Of a stretch of DNA of 64,000 nt, positions 35,425-44,408 are shown in pieces. A program made the position numbers and the translations under genes. The stretch is from Ruegeria sp. R14_0 (lineage in GTDB: Bacteria > Pseudomonadota > Alphaproteobacteria > Rhodobacterales > Rhodobacteraceae). Where the stretch lies: the NCBI RefSeq assembly GCF_017743975.1, contig NZ_JAGHRC010000004.1, forward strand, positions 124,001 to 188,000, written 5' to 3'. The notes beneath the pieces were generated by a model, which was not told where the DNA came from, did no database searches, and worked only from the letters and a program-made list of their open reading frames with translations. The stretch's first letter is position 1. Each line of letters starts with the position of its first letter.

Positions 35425-38316
35425 ATGATAGGCAACGTTCAGATCGAACCGACAGAGCGCAAGATGTGCACTGTCATGTTCGTCGATATTGTCAAATCAA
35501 CCATGATGATCGGCTCGCTGGATCCCGAAGATGCCATTGATCAGGTTGGGCCAGCGATCGAGTTGATCATGTCAACTTGCGAGAGTAATGGCGCGACAAC
35601 GCTTTTTACCGGCGACGGTGCGCTGGCTGTGTTTGGATCGCCCCATGCGGACGAAGATCATGCGATCAAGGCAATCGCGAGCGCGCGCAAAATCATTCAG
35701 CGCCTTTCCGAGATGGACGGCAAACAACCCGACGTCCGAATTGGTTTGCATTGCGGCGAGCTGTTAGTCGGACATTTGCAGCACACGCTAGGAGAAGAAC
35801 AGGCCTTTCTGGGTCCGGTGATGAATATCGCGGGTACCATTGAAAGCCGCGCCCGGCACAATGTCGTGACCGTGTCCGGCGCTGTGATCGAGCATGCGGG
35901 CGGGATATTCGAGCATGAGCGCGTCGGAGAGCTGGTGCTCGACAATCTGGCCGAGCCGATCGGGCTGTATGAAATTCAGGCGCGCAAGGATCAGGCTTCT
36001 CGTTGGCATTCCCGTGTGCGTCGGGGGCGATCTCCGTTTGTGGGCCGGGCCGGAGAGCTGGAGCAGCTGCTGAGCGCGTGGAACAGCGCGATAGGCGGGC
36101 AAGGCAACGCCGCGTTGTTGATCGGCACCGCCGGGATTGGCAAATCCAGATTGTTGCACGAGTTCGCCGACAAGATCCTTCTGGGCAGATATCAGGCGAT
36201 CGAGTTCAACTGTATCTCGCTTGATCAGGATGCTGCGTATTTGCCGATCACGCGTGCAATCACATCGCATCTTCAGCATTCGGCTTCAGGATTGGATGTC
36301 TCGTTAGAAGCCCAACTGTCCGAACTGCTGGGCGACGCACCGGATTTGGATGATGCCACGCGTCACGCACTGTTTTCCTTGTTCACCGGCGTTCAGACCT
36401 CGGTAGAACCTTCCGCTGCTGATCCTATGCGCCGCAGAAGGCTACTGGTCGATGCTCTGGCGCGGATCATTCTGGCGTTGGATTCCGAAGACCCCTTGTT
36501 GTTGATCATCGAGGACCTGCACTGGGCAGACAAGGGCACACTGGATGTCGTGCACGCATTGCTTGATCAGGTTTCTTCAACGCGAACGCTGATCCTTCTG
36601 ACCTCGCGGAACGCCGACTTTGTTTCGACCGACCCGAAGCCTTTGCTGGATGTCATCCACGTATCCCCGCTGGAAACTGCAGCATGCAGGGATCTGATCA
36701 GGTTGTTGCTGGACGATGCCAGCGTCAACAAGATGGTCGCGGCGTATATCGAAGACCTAAGTGATCGAACGCCACTTTTCGTCGAAGAGTTTGTCTACAA
36801 TATCCGCGAACGTTTGCCCGAAGAGAACTATCTGCACAAACTGCCGGAAATACTGGATGACATCGACATTCCGGCCAGGGTTCAGCCTTTGATTGCTGCG
36901 CGTATCGACGCCTTGGAACCCGAAGATCGACGGGCGCTGCAAATCGTGGCTGTGGGTGGCCTGCAATGGAACCACCAGGTTCTGCTGCGCACTCTGAGCG
37001 GACAATTTCAAAATGCGCAGGAGCGGATCCAAAGCTTGATCGAGCAAGGGCTGCTGGAGTTTGCCACAGGTGATCGATCGCAGACGATCCGTTTCAGCCA
37101 CGCCTTGATGCAAAAGGTCGGCTATCGCAGCATTCCCAGATTGCGCCGCACAAAACACCACCGCGCGATTTACGAGACCCTGTACGGCGGTGGATACACA
37201 GACAATCTGGATCTTATGCAGTCAGTTGCGCGGCACGCAGACGGGGGTGAGCTTTGGTTGGAAGCGGCGAAATCCTACAATCATTGCGGCCATCTTTCAG
37301 TCAAGTTGTTCTCGTTCGACGCGGCGGTGTCTTTCTTTGAGCATGCATTGCGCTGCATCGGCAAAATCCGCCACGAAACGGACGAACTCCACGTGGCCAG
37401 GCTGGGCTTGAGGTCCCGCCAGGGGCTGCGCGTTTCACTGGTGGCCAGTGGCGACTTTGAGCGCATCCTGACCATTTCACGCGAAGCTGAAGAGCTGTGT
37501 CAGAAGATCGGAGATACGGCTGCGCGCATTGCTTCTCAGATCGATCAGGGGATCATGATGACGGTCCTTTCGGACGTGCGAGAGGCCACGCGTGTCTCGC
37601 GGTTCGCGTTGGTCAATGCCGAGGCGTGCGGGGACACGATGTTGCAGGCCAAGGCCGCTTTTGCCCTGGCGCAAGCCGCCTGGTTCAACGGTGATTACGT
37701 CGGCGCGGCTTCGGCGATTGATCGTCATGTTGATCTGTTCGCGGAAACATTCCGAACCGAGGATATTGGGACGACCGGTTCGATCTCGGTTCTGGGGTTG
37801 GCGACACGAGCCAATGCACACAGCATGGCTGGGCGTTTTGAAGCTGCCGAAGACGATATCAGTACGTCGCTCGCGGTCGCCGAGGAAACAGGTAAGGCCT
37901 ATGACTTGTGTTTTGCGCTGGTGGCTAAGGGTATCAAGTGCTGCGTGCAAAGCCGGCTGGACAGCGGTATCGCAGCGCTGCGAAGAGCGCTTCGCACTGC
38001 AGAGTATGCGGGACTGGACGTTCTGTGTTGTTTCGCTGCAGCGCCACTGGCCCGAATGTTGGCGCAAAAACACCAGTTCACTGAAGCAAGGACCATTTTG
38101 AACAAGGGTCTTTCCCTTGCTCAGCTGATGAAAATGGATGCGTTTGAGGCTTGGCTACTGACGGCCGAGGTGCAGGTTCTGCTGGAAGAAGGCCGCCGCC
38201 TAGAGGCCGAAGAGCTATCGGTTGACCTTTTGGACCTGTGCAGGCGCAACGGCTATTTCGGCTTTCGGGAAGAGCTCAAGGCGATCATGAAATCACCGAG
38301 CTATATTCGGCACTAA
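35425..38316 (+). CDS. Cyclase-domain / AAA ATPase / TPR regulatory protein, cyclase probably impaired
   Basis: 963 residues. Residues 12-185 are a class III nucleotide cyclase domain: metal aspartates Asp21 (MFVDIVKST) and Asp64 (FTGDGALAVFG) are kept, Asn134 of the NxAAR motif too, but the transition-state arginine is Thr138 (MNIAGTIES). A STAND-type ATPase follows, with Walker A GTAGIGKS at 234-241 and Walker B LLLIIEDLHWAD near 370, then helical TPR-like repeats to the end. Such proteins usually act as signal-sensing switches. The frame opens at TTG 35335; ATG 35425, with GGGAACGCGAAAG upstream, is chosen since the cyclase domain starts directly after. It is divergent from the RiPP-like pair across about 170 bases and may regulate or answer to it. 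Confidence 0.85.
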   Translation: MIGNVQIEPTERKMCTVMFVDIVKSTMMIGSLDPEDAIDQVGPAIELIMSTCESNGATTLFTGDGALAVFGSPHADEDHAIKAIASARKIIQRLSEMDGKQPDVRIGLHCGELLVGHLQHTLGEEQAFLGPVMNIAGTIESRARHNVVTVSGAVIEHAGGIFEHERVGELVLDNLAEPIGLYEIQARKDQASRWHSRVRRGRSPFVGRAGELEQLLSAWNSAIGGQGNAALLIGTAGIGKSRLLHEFADKILLGRYQAIEFNCISLDQDAAYLPITRAITSHLQHSASGLDVSLEAQLSELLGDAPDLDDATRHALFSLFTGVQTSVEPSAADPMRRRRLLVDALARIILALDSEDPLLLIIEDLHWADKGTLDVVHALLDQVSSTRTLILLTSRNADFVSTDPKPLLDVIHVSPLETAACRDLIRLLLDDASVNKMVAAYIEDLSDRTPLFVEEFVYNIRERLPEENYLHKLPEILDDIDIPARVQPLIAARIDALEPEDRRALQIVAVGGLQWNHQVLLRTLSGQFQNAQERIQSLIEQGLLEFATGDRSQTIRFSHALMQKVGYRSIPRLRRTKHHRAIYETLYGGGYTDNLDLMQSVARHADGGELWLEAAKSYNHCGHLSVKLFSFDAAVSFFEHALRCIGKIRHETDELHVARLGLRSRQGLRVSLVASGDFERILTISREAEELCQKIGDTAARIASQIDQGIMMTVLSDVREATRVSRFALVNAEACGDTMLQAKAAFALAQAAWFNGDYVGAASAIDRHVDLFAETFRTEDIGTTGSISVLGLATRANAHSMAGRFEAAEDDISTSLAVAEETGKAYDLCFALVAKGIKCCVQSRLDSGIAALRRALRTAEYAGLDVLCCFAAAPLARMLAQKHQFTEARTILNKGLSLAQLMKMDAFEAWLLTAEVQVLLEEGRRLEAEELSVDLLDLCRRNGYFGFREELKAIMKSPSYIRH

Positions 38317-38342
38317 AGCACATTCATTCCAAATGTGTTTGA

Positions 38343-38373
38343 GGGGCAAGTGCCCCCCAACTTGATCTTTTTT
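38343..38373 (+). terminator. Hairpin and T-run between convergent genes
   Basis: GGGGC-aagt-GCCCC, then CCAACTTGATC and TTTTTT (38368-38373). The T-run is 11 bases from the stem, so efficiency is uncertain. Another small dyad, CACATT/AATGTG, lies at 38320-38338. Confidence 0.4.
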
Positions 38374-39520
38374 ACAGTGCAGCTTCGCTGCCCAGAACGG
38401 TTGTGAACTCGTTCGAGAACGTGCCGCCGTTGCCGTGGGCAATCGCGATATTCACGTCTTTGATCTGACGATCGCCGCCGTCGCCTCTGATTTGCGTTGC
38501 CGCTTCGATCAGACAGAACAGACCATACATACCGGGGTGTACACAGCTGAGGCCGCCGCCATTGGTGTTCACTGGCAGCGAGCCACCGGGCGCGATGTTG
38601 CCATCAGCAACAAAAGCACCGGCCTCACCCTTTTTCACAAAGCCCATGTCTTCGAGGAACAGCAGCGTGTTGATGGTGAAGGCGTCATACAGTTCGACCA
38701 CGTCCACGTCCTTGGTGGTGACACCGGCCATCTCAAATGCGCGCTTCGAGCTTTCAGCGGCACAGGTGGTGGTCAGGGCAGGGGCCTGGCTGATTTCGCG
38801 ATGGGAAATGGCGTTGCCGCCACCCAGGAAATATGCAGGCTTTTCCTGATAGTCCTTGGCGCGGTCTGCCGAGGTTACGATTATCGCCGCGCCACCATCC
38901 GACATCAGGCAGCAATCCAGAACCGCAAGCGGATCGGCAACCATGGGTGAGTTCAGATAGTCTTCCATCATCAGCTCATCCCGCATTGTCGCGTCGGGAT
39001 TCAGCTGCGCCCATTTCCGGGCAGAGATGGCAACATGGCCAAAATGCTCTTTGGGCACGTTGAACTCGTGCATATAGCGCTGCGTGGTGAAGGCGTAGCC
39101 CGGGACCGGCACCATCGGCTCGTAAGCGCGTTCCCATTGCGGGGTTTCGATCAACCCATTGAGATCACGCGCAGATTTTGCGTTCGAGCCGTAACTGATC
39201 AGAACGTTCTTACACAGGCCCGCCTGAATCGCCATGGTCGCTTCGACCAGATAAGACATGAACGAAGACCCGCCCACCATGTCCGAGTTCGCCCAAGTCG
39301 GTTTGATGCCCAGATACTCGGCAATCGAGAGGGTCGGGAAGAAGTGATAGAACGTTCCACCGCAGACGCCGTCGATCTCGGACAGGTCCATGCCGGCATC
39401 GGCCAGCGCGTTTTGCGTGGCTTTTGCGATCAGTTCCATAGGTGAAGTGTTGGGCGTTTTGCCAAGCCCCCAATAGCCTTTGCCGACGATTGCGGATTTG
39501 CCGCGAAGTGCATGTGCCAT
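38372..39520 (-). CDS. Thiolase-like protein of the SCP2/lipid-transfer type lacking the nucleophilic cysteine
   Basis: A 382-residue thiolase-fold protein. At the place of the nucleophile it reads SDMVGGSSFMSYLV, with no cysteine, and the C-terminal catalytic region reads AHGNGGTFSN, again without cysteine; GGGLSCVHPG keeps the histidine motif. Such cysteine-less thiolase homologues, together with an adjacent DUF35/OB-fold partner, act as retro-aldolases in steroid side-chain breakdown (Ltp2 type). That suggests cleavage of a 3-hydroxyacyl-CoA by an aldol mechanism rather than thiolysis. It is the last gene of the ligase-ACAD-OB-fold-thiolase operon, 11 bases after the OB-fold gene. Confidence 0.87.
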   Translation of the reverse strand: MAHALRGKSAIVGKGYWGLGKTPNTSPMELIAKATQNALADAGMDLSEIDGVCGGTFYHFFPTLSIAEYLGIKPTWANSDMVGGSSFMSYLVEATMAIQAGLCKNVLISYGSNAKSARDLNGLIETPQWERAYEPMVPVPGYAFTTQRYMHEFNVPKEHFGHVAISARKWAQLNPDATMRDELMMEDYLNSPMVADPLAVLDCCLMSDGGAAIIVTSADRAKDYQEKPAYFLGGGNAISHREISQAPALTTTCAAESSKRAFEMAGVTTKDVDVVELYDAFTINTLLFLEDMGFVKKGEAGAFVADGNIAPGGSLPVNTNGGGLSCVHPGMYGLFCLIEAATQIRGDGGDRQIKDVNIAIAHGNGGTFSNEFTTVLGSEAAL

Positions 39521-39531
39521 GATTGAATTCC

Positions 39532-39945
39532 TTATTCCGCGGGCTTGAAGAGCACGGCAGCTTCGCCGGATTTTGCGTTGGGGCCGAAATCGGGGGTCAT
39601 CACGACGGCCTGTACTTTCATGCCGATGGTTATCGCCTCGTTATCCACATCGATGATCCGGCTGAACATGCGCGGGCCTTCATCCAGATCAATAAGAACG
39701 TTGTTGATGTCGCCGCCGAATTTTGCCGGTCGCCGGATGATGGTCGAGGCATAGACAGTACCTTTGCCGCTGGCTTCAACCCATTCCAGATCGTCTGCGC
39801 CTGTGGTTGGAGACAGCGCGCGGGGGTAGAAGTTATATTCGCCCGTCGTTTTGGATCGCTGGATCAGGAACTTCCCGGCGGCCAGACCGGCGCGAAACGC
39901 CGCGTCGGCCTGAGGGCTGGCTTCGGGGAGGATAAAGTCGGTCAT
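39532..39945 (-). CDS. DUF35/OB-fold acyl-CoA-associated protein with degenerate zinc ribbon
   Basis: A 137-residue protein of the rubredoxin-like zinc ribbon plus OB-fold family that pairs with thiolase-like enzymes. The alignment pattern LIQRSKTTGEYNFYPRALSP shows Ser and Thr where the family normally has CxxC and CxxC, so the zinc site is lost. The OB-fold part (SGKGTVYASTIIRRP, FGPNA) is normal. ATG 39945 is preceded by AAGGACGACAA; the longer open frame upstream lies in the ACAD gene. It is located between the acyl-CoA dehydrogenase and the thiolase-like gene, as expected for a partner subunit. Confidence 0.88.
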   Translation of the reverse strand: MTDFILPEASPQADAAFRAGLAAGKFLIQRSKTTGEYNFYPRALSPTTGADDLEWVEASGKGTVYASTIIRRPAKFGGDINNVLIDLDEGPRMFSRIIDVDNEAITIGMKVQAVVMTPDFGPNAKSGEAAVLFKPAE

Positions 39946-39961
39946 TTGTCGTCCTTGGTTT

Positions 39962-41590
39962 TCAGGCGGCAAAGATTGCCGCAGGATGTGTGGGTTCTGG
40001 ATTGAGGATGCGTTGGCGCAGCAGTCCGGCCTCTGGCAGGATGCGCGATCGGACATGAGCAGCGGCCGCGCGCAGCAGTTCGGGCTCGGGCGCTGCATCC
40101 GCAGCAGCTTCCATGTCGGCCCAGACACGGCCGAAATAGACCAGCCCGGTCAGACGCATGTAGTCGGCGACCGAGGGGCCGATGTCCGTGGTGCTCTGCA
40201 TGACCCGGGTAGCAGCCTTCCAGGCGTCAATCGCATCGGCCAGCTCCATCGAACTGGGCCCGTTTTCAACCAGGTCGGCGAAGGCGTCCGCCGCCGCGCC
40301 GCCATTGGCGCGGATCGCGCGGCGGGCAATTCCCGTCGCGAGAACCCCGTTCGTACCCTCATAAATCGCCATGATGCGGCTATCGCGCATGATCTGCTCA
40401 ACACGGTATTCCTTGCAGAACCCGTAGCCGCCGTGGATTTGTACGGCCTGGCTTGAGGCGGCATTCACGGCGTCCGTGGCAAAGGCCTTGCAGGTGGGTG
40501 TCAAAATATCCAGCAAAGCCTGATCGGCCCCCAGATCCATATCGACGAACGTCCGGTAAACCATCGCCCGACAGCCCATTGCATAGGCATAGATATCCAG
40601 CAACATACGCTGCACGTCGCCATGTTCTGTGATCAGCGAGACACCTTTGGCCGTTGTGCCTTGCCGGCGACCTGTCGCATGCGTCCGGGCGCGCTGAAAG
40701 GCGACGTCCATCTGACCTACGGCCTGTAAGGCAACATCCAGCCGCTCGGCATTCATCATGGTGAACATTGCGGCAAGGCCTTTGCCTTCTTCGCCCAGCA
40801 ACTCGCCCCGTGCGGCGTCAAACGCCATCTGGCAGGTTGGTGAGGCGTGCATGCCCATCTTCTCTTCGATACGTACCGTCTGGACCGTGTTGCGCGTCCC
40901 GTCTGGCAGGACAGCAGGGCAGGCAAAAAGACTGAGGCCCCGCATCCCCGGAGCCGCATCAGGTGCGCGCGCCAGAACCAGATGCAGGATGTTATCGGTA
41001 TAGTCGTGATCGCCGCCGGAGATGAAGATCTTGGTGCCGCTCAGGGCATACCCGTTGTCGTCCGGTGTGGCGGTTGTTTTGATCCGACCCAGATCCGACC
41101 CCGCATCCGGTTCGGTCAGGCACATGGTCGCCATCCACTCGCCCGACACCAACGGCGGCAGCAATCGCGCCTTTTGGTCGTCGTTGCCCGACGCGCTGAT
41201 GGTCCGGATACAACCCTGCGCCAAACTCAAAACCATTTCGTACGAGATACAAGCGCCCGCCAACATGTCCGCCAGAACCGCGCCCAGAATATGGGGCAGC
41301 TCTTGCCCGCCATAGGGTTCAGGCGCACACAGTCCTGGCCATCCTGCCTCGGAATAACGCTGATACGCGGCCACCATTTCAGGCGGCATACGAACCCGGC
41401 CGTTTTCCAATCGCGCGCCCTGATCCTCGCCGATCATGTCCAATGGCGCGATCTCGGTGTTGATAAAGCGGGCAAGGGCGGGGATCACGACCTCGGCCAG
41501 ATCATCGTTCCAGTCGGGCAGGCGGTCGGGGCGTCCGATATGCTTCAGGACAAACGCAATCTCGGCCTCGGAGGCGGTATAGTCGATCAT
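39962..41590 (-). CDS. Acyl-CoA dehydrogenase
   Basis: A 542-residue acyl-CoA dehydrogenase. Features seen are MCLTEPDAGSDLGRIKTTA, LSGTKIFISGGDHDYTDN, the segment MGMHASPTCQMAFD and the C-terminal VQIHGGYGFCKEYRVEQIMRDSRIMAIYEGTNGV with the family motif IYEGTN. It lacks the longer C-terminal extension of the copy at 30716 in part, being about 50 residues shorter. Its start codon overlaps the end of the feruloyl-CoA-synthase-like gene. It would introduce the double bond in the acyl-CoA made by that ligase. Confidence 0.93.
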   Translation of the reverse strand: MIDYTASEAEIAFVLKHIGRPDRLPDWNDDLAEVVIPALARFINTEIAPLDMIGEDQGARLENGRVRMPPEMVAAYQRYSEAGWPGLCAPEPYGGQELPHILGAVLADMLAGACISYEMVLSLAQGCIRTISASGNDDQKARLLPPLVSGEWMATMCLTEPDAGSDLGRIKTTATPDDNGYALSGTKIFISGGDHDYTDNILHLVLARAPDAAPGMRGLSLFACPAVLPDGTRNTVQTVRIEEKMGMHASPTCQMAFDAARGELLGEEGKGLAAMFTMMNAERLDVALQAVGQMDVAFQRARTHATGRRQGTTAKGVSLITEHGDVQRMLLDIYAYAMGCRAMVYRTFVDMDLGADQALLDILTPTCKAFATDAVNAASSQAVQIHGGYGFCKEYRVEQIMRDSRIMAIYEGTNGVLATGIARRAIRANGGAAADAFADLVENGPSSMELADAIDAWKAATRVMQSTTDIGPSVADYMRLTGLVYFGRVWADMEAAADAAPEPELLRAAAAHVRSRILPEAGLLRQRILNPEPTHPAAIFAA

Positions 41591-43431
41591 CAGGATGCCT
41601 TTCCGGACAGAATGACGTCTTCGGTCCCGGCATAAAGCCGGAGGACCGCGTCAACCCGCAGCTCTAACGCAAGGCGTTGGTTGATATAGCCTTTATCGGT
41701 GATTTCGTTTTTTTCGATCGATGGGGCGTCGCGTTCTATGCAAACACGTTTCACGCGCGTGGCGCTGCCGGTCTGTTTTGCGTTATAGGAGGCCAGCTTG
41801 TCGGCGATAAACGCCCGTACGGCGGGATCATCTGCATAGCCTTCCAGCGTGTCCTCTCGCCCGGTCAGCGCATTACACTCTTCAGCATTCAGAAACAGCA
41901 ATGCGCCAATCTCGGTCCGGTCGTGGCCAGTGATGACCGCATCCGAGGCGATCGGGCTGAGGGCCTGCAGCAAGTTTACGCGCAGGTTACCCACAGCCAC
42001 CCAGGTTCCTGTCATCAGTTTGAAATTCTCGGAAATCCGCCCGTCGAACACGATACCTTTGGACGGGTCATCCGGGTCTTGCAGCCGCCCGGCATCGCCG
42101 GTCAGGAAGTAGCCCTCTTCATCAAAAGCCTCGGCCGTTTTCTCGGGGTTGTTCAGGTAACCTGTTGTGACATGAAGCCCCCGGACACGCATTTCCAGCT
42201 TGCCGCCATTGGGCAGAAATTTGATCTCGGACCCCGGTCCTGGCACGCCGATCACACCAGCTTTGTTGATGGGGAAATGGACACACGTGGCCATCATCGC
42301 CTCGGTCAGACCCCAGGCGCTGACAAACGGGATTTTCTCGCCACGTTCCTGGAGGCCCAGTTGTTCCAGGCCTTCCCAAAGATGGTCCGGCAGTCCGGCA
42401 CCCGAGAAAAAGATCAGGTCCAGTCGTTTGAAGAACGCGCTGCGCAGGGCCGGATCGTCGCGCAGGGCGGGCAGCAACATATCAAAGCCGCGCGGCACGT
42501 TGAAAAACAAAGACGGTGACACCTCGCGCACGTTGCGGATCGTCTTTTCGATCTCGCCCGGGACAGGTTTGCCGTCGTCGATGTAGAAACTGCCGCCGTT
42601 GCGCAGCATCATGTTGAAATTGAAGTTGCCACCGAACGTGTGGTTCCACGGCAGCCAGTCCACGATGACCGGTGGGGCGCTTTCCAGAAATGGCCAGGTT
42701 TTCACAACGGCCTCTTGCGTGGCCAGCATCATAGCCTGCGTAACGATGACCCCTTTGGGCATCCCAGTAGATCCCGAGGTGAACAGGATCTTGGCGATCG
42801 TGTCGTTGTTGACGGTGGCCCTTGCCTGATCCATGGCGTCGTCCGCCTTGGTTTGCACGGCCTGATCAAAAGTTTGCGCACCTGTGTCTGACAGCAGCTC
42901 GATGTTTTCTGAGGCCAGATAGTCAAAGGCCCGCTCATAGCCCACGGCATCATCGGCATAGGCCATCCCGGGGTTGGTCGTCTTGACGATATGGCGCAGC
43001 TTGGCCAGCGACTCGTCAAACAGCGAATAGGGGACGGAAACCGGCACCACCGGTATCCCGACATGCATGGCCGCGAGCATCAGCAGCCCGTGCCTTACCG
43101 AATTACCGGACAAAATCAGCAGGGGGCGGTCTTTGCTCAAGCCTTTGCTCAGGAAAAAGGCGGCCAATGCTTTGGTCTGTGCAAGGGTTTCAGAGTAGGT
43201 CACGCCGACCCAGCGATCGTCAGGTTTGCGTTCCGACAAAAATATTCGGTCCGGCGCGTTCACAGCCCAGCGGTCCAAATACTCGGACAAACAATCCACA
43301 TTCATGTCCAGCGGATAGGAACTGCGCAAAACGAATGCGCCGTCACCCAGATCTTCGCGAAGCACACTGGCTGGCGCGAACTTTGGCGGGCGCGACAAGG
43401 CCGGTTCGCTTGGCTGGGCTGAAATGCTCAT
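41590..43431 (-). CDS. Feruloyl-CoA synthase-like AMP-forming acyl-CoA ligase
   Basis: A 613-residue ANL-family ligase of the feruloyl-CoA synthase subgroup, which is longer than usual acyl-CoA ligases. It holds the phosphate loop FTSGSTGMPKG (217-227), the subgroup segment VDWLPWNHTFGGNFNFN, SAWGLTEAM and YFLTGDAGRLQDPDDPSKG. The frame is open to 43470 but ATG 43431 has GGGAGAGG five bases upstream. It heads a four-gene operon (ligase, ACAD, OB-fold, thiolase-like) and is divergent from an SDR-crotonase operon. The substrate may be a phenylpropenoid or another bulky acid; ferulate itself is not proven, as no vanillin or lyase gene accompanies it. Confidence 0.88.
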   Translation of the reverse strand: MSISAQPSEPALSRPPKFAPASVLREDLGDGAFVLRSSYPLDMNVDCLSEYLDRWAVNAPDRIFLSERKPDDRWVGVTYSETLAQTKALAAFFLSKGLSKDRPLLILSGNSVRHGLLMLAAMHVGIPVVPVSVPYSLFDESLAKLRHIVKTTNPGMAYADDAVGYERAFDYLASENIELLSDTGAQTFDQAVQTKADDAMDQARATVNNDTIAKILFTSGSTGMPKGVIVTQAMMLATQEAVVKTWPFLESAPPVIVDWLPWNHTFGGNFNFNMMLRNGGSFYIDDGKPVPGEIEKTIRNVREVSPSLFFNVPRGFDMLLPALRDDPALRSAFFKRLDLIFFSGAGLPDHLWEGLEQLGLQERGEKIPFVSAWGLTEAMMATCVHFPINKAGVIGVPGPGSEIKFLPNGGKLEMRVRGLHVTTGYLNNPEKTAEAFDEEGYFLTGDAGRLQDPDDPSKGIVFDGRISENFKLMTGTWVAVGNLRVNLLQALSPIASDAVITGHDRTEIGALLFLNAEECNALTGREDTLEGYADDPAVRAFIADKLASYNAKQTGSATRVKRVCIERDAPSIEKNEITDKGYINQRLALELRVDAVLRLYAGTEDVILSGKAS

Positions 43432-43521
43432 TTTCCTCTCCCTGTCATCTGGCCGGTTTATCTGCGGCACGATGCGAATTGCAAAATCAGGCTACCCAAT
43501 TAATTGTTAGCGTGCAAATGT

Positions 43522-43541
43522 ATTATTGATCGTTCACTAAT
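43522..43541. promoter_or_regulatory. TetR-type operator in the ligase/SDR divergent region
   Basis: ATTATTGATCGTTCACTAAT matches the 21836 dyad at about 16 of 20 positions, including the whole CGTTCACTAA half. It is 90 bases upstream of the ligase start and 96 upstream of the SDR start, so one repressor could govern both operons. Confidence 0.65.
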
Positions 43542-43637
43542 GCTGAGCCAAAGGGGTAAGCCGCATCGCGTGGTGCCGCAAGAACATCGCGTGATTTCGT
43601 TGCGTTACCGCGCCTCGGCCAAACAGGGAGACAACAA

Positions 43638-44399
43638 ATGAAAATTGAAAACGCGCCTGCAATTGTGACAGGTGGCGCCTCGGGGTTGGGATTTGCAACG
43701 GCGGAATTTCTTGCCGCGCGCGGCGCAAAAGTAGCCTTGTTTGATTTGCCGGGTGACAAACTGCACGAGGCGGCTGAACGCCTTGGGGCAGTCGCTGCAC
43801 CCTGCGATGTGACCAGCGAGCCAGAGGTGCAAAATGCACTGGAAACTGCAATTTCTGCCAATGGGTTACCGCGTATCGTGGTAAACTGCGCTGGTGTTAC
43901 GCATGGGGAAAGGATTGTTGGGCGCAACGGTCCTGCCTCGTTGGACGGGTTCGCACGGACTGTGCAAATCAATCTGATCGGGACCTTTAATGTGATGCGT
44001 CTTGCGGCTGAACGGATCATGCAAAACGATCCGCTGGAAGACAATGAGCGTGGAATCATCATCAACACAGCCTCAGCCGCAGCGTTCGAAGGACAGATCG
44101 GACAGGCAGCGTATTCTGCCTCAAAAGGTGGCGTGGCCAGCCTGACCCTGCCCGCCGCGCGAGAGTTTGCCCGTTCTGGCGTGCGAGTCATGGCCATTGC
44201 GCCAGGTATTTTTTCAACTCCAATGACGGATTTGCTGCCGCAAGAGATTCAGGACAGTCTGGGGGCCAAAGTGCCATTTCCTTCGCGTCTTGGTCAGCCT
44301 GCCGAATTCGCGCGGCTGGCTGGGCACATGATCGAAAACACCATGCTGAACGGAGAATGCGTGCGTCTGGACGGCGCGATCCGTCTGGAACCCAAGTAA
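43638..44399 (+). CDS. Short-chain dehydrogenase/reductase (3-hydroxyacyl-CoA dehydrogenase type 2-like)
   Basis: A 253-residue SDR. The coenzyme motif TGGASGLGFATA, NCAG, the catalytic serine in INTASAAAFEG and the YSASKGG Tyr-Lys pair are present, and VNCAGVTHGERIVG with the insertion DPLEDNERGIIINTAS is characteristic of HSD10/type 2 3-hydroxyacyl-CoA dehydrogenases. Probably NAD-dependent oxidation of a 3-hydroxyacyl-CoA. GGGAGACAACAA precedes the start. First gene of a two-gene unit with the crotonase, divergent from the ligase operon. Confidence 0.9.
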   Translation: MKIENAPAIVTGGASGLGFATAEFLAARGAKVALFDLPGDKLHEAAERLGAVAAPCDVTSEPEVQNALETAISANGLPRIVVNCAGVTHGERIVGRNGPASLDGFARTVQINLIGTFNVMRLAAERIMQNDPLEDNERGIIINTASAAAFEGQIGQAAYSASKGGVASLTLPAAREFARSGVRVMAIAPGIFSTPMTDLLPQEIQDSLGAKVPFPSRLGQPAEFARLAGHMIENTMLNGECVRLDGAIRLEPK

Positions 44400-44408
44400 G
44401 GCTTTGCA

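Noticed and set aside
43505..43518. GTTAGCGTGCAAAT as a further MarR-type site in the ligase/SDR promoter region
   Set aside because: Only one arm fits; the dyad symmetry is lost, and the TetR-type site 4 bases away explains the region better.
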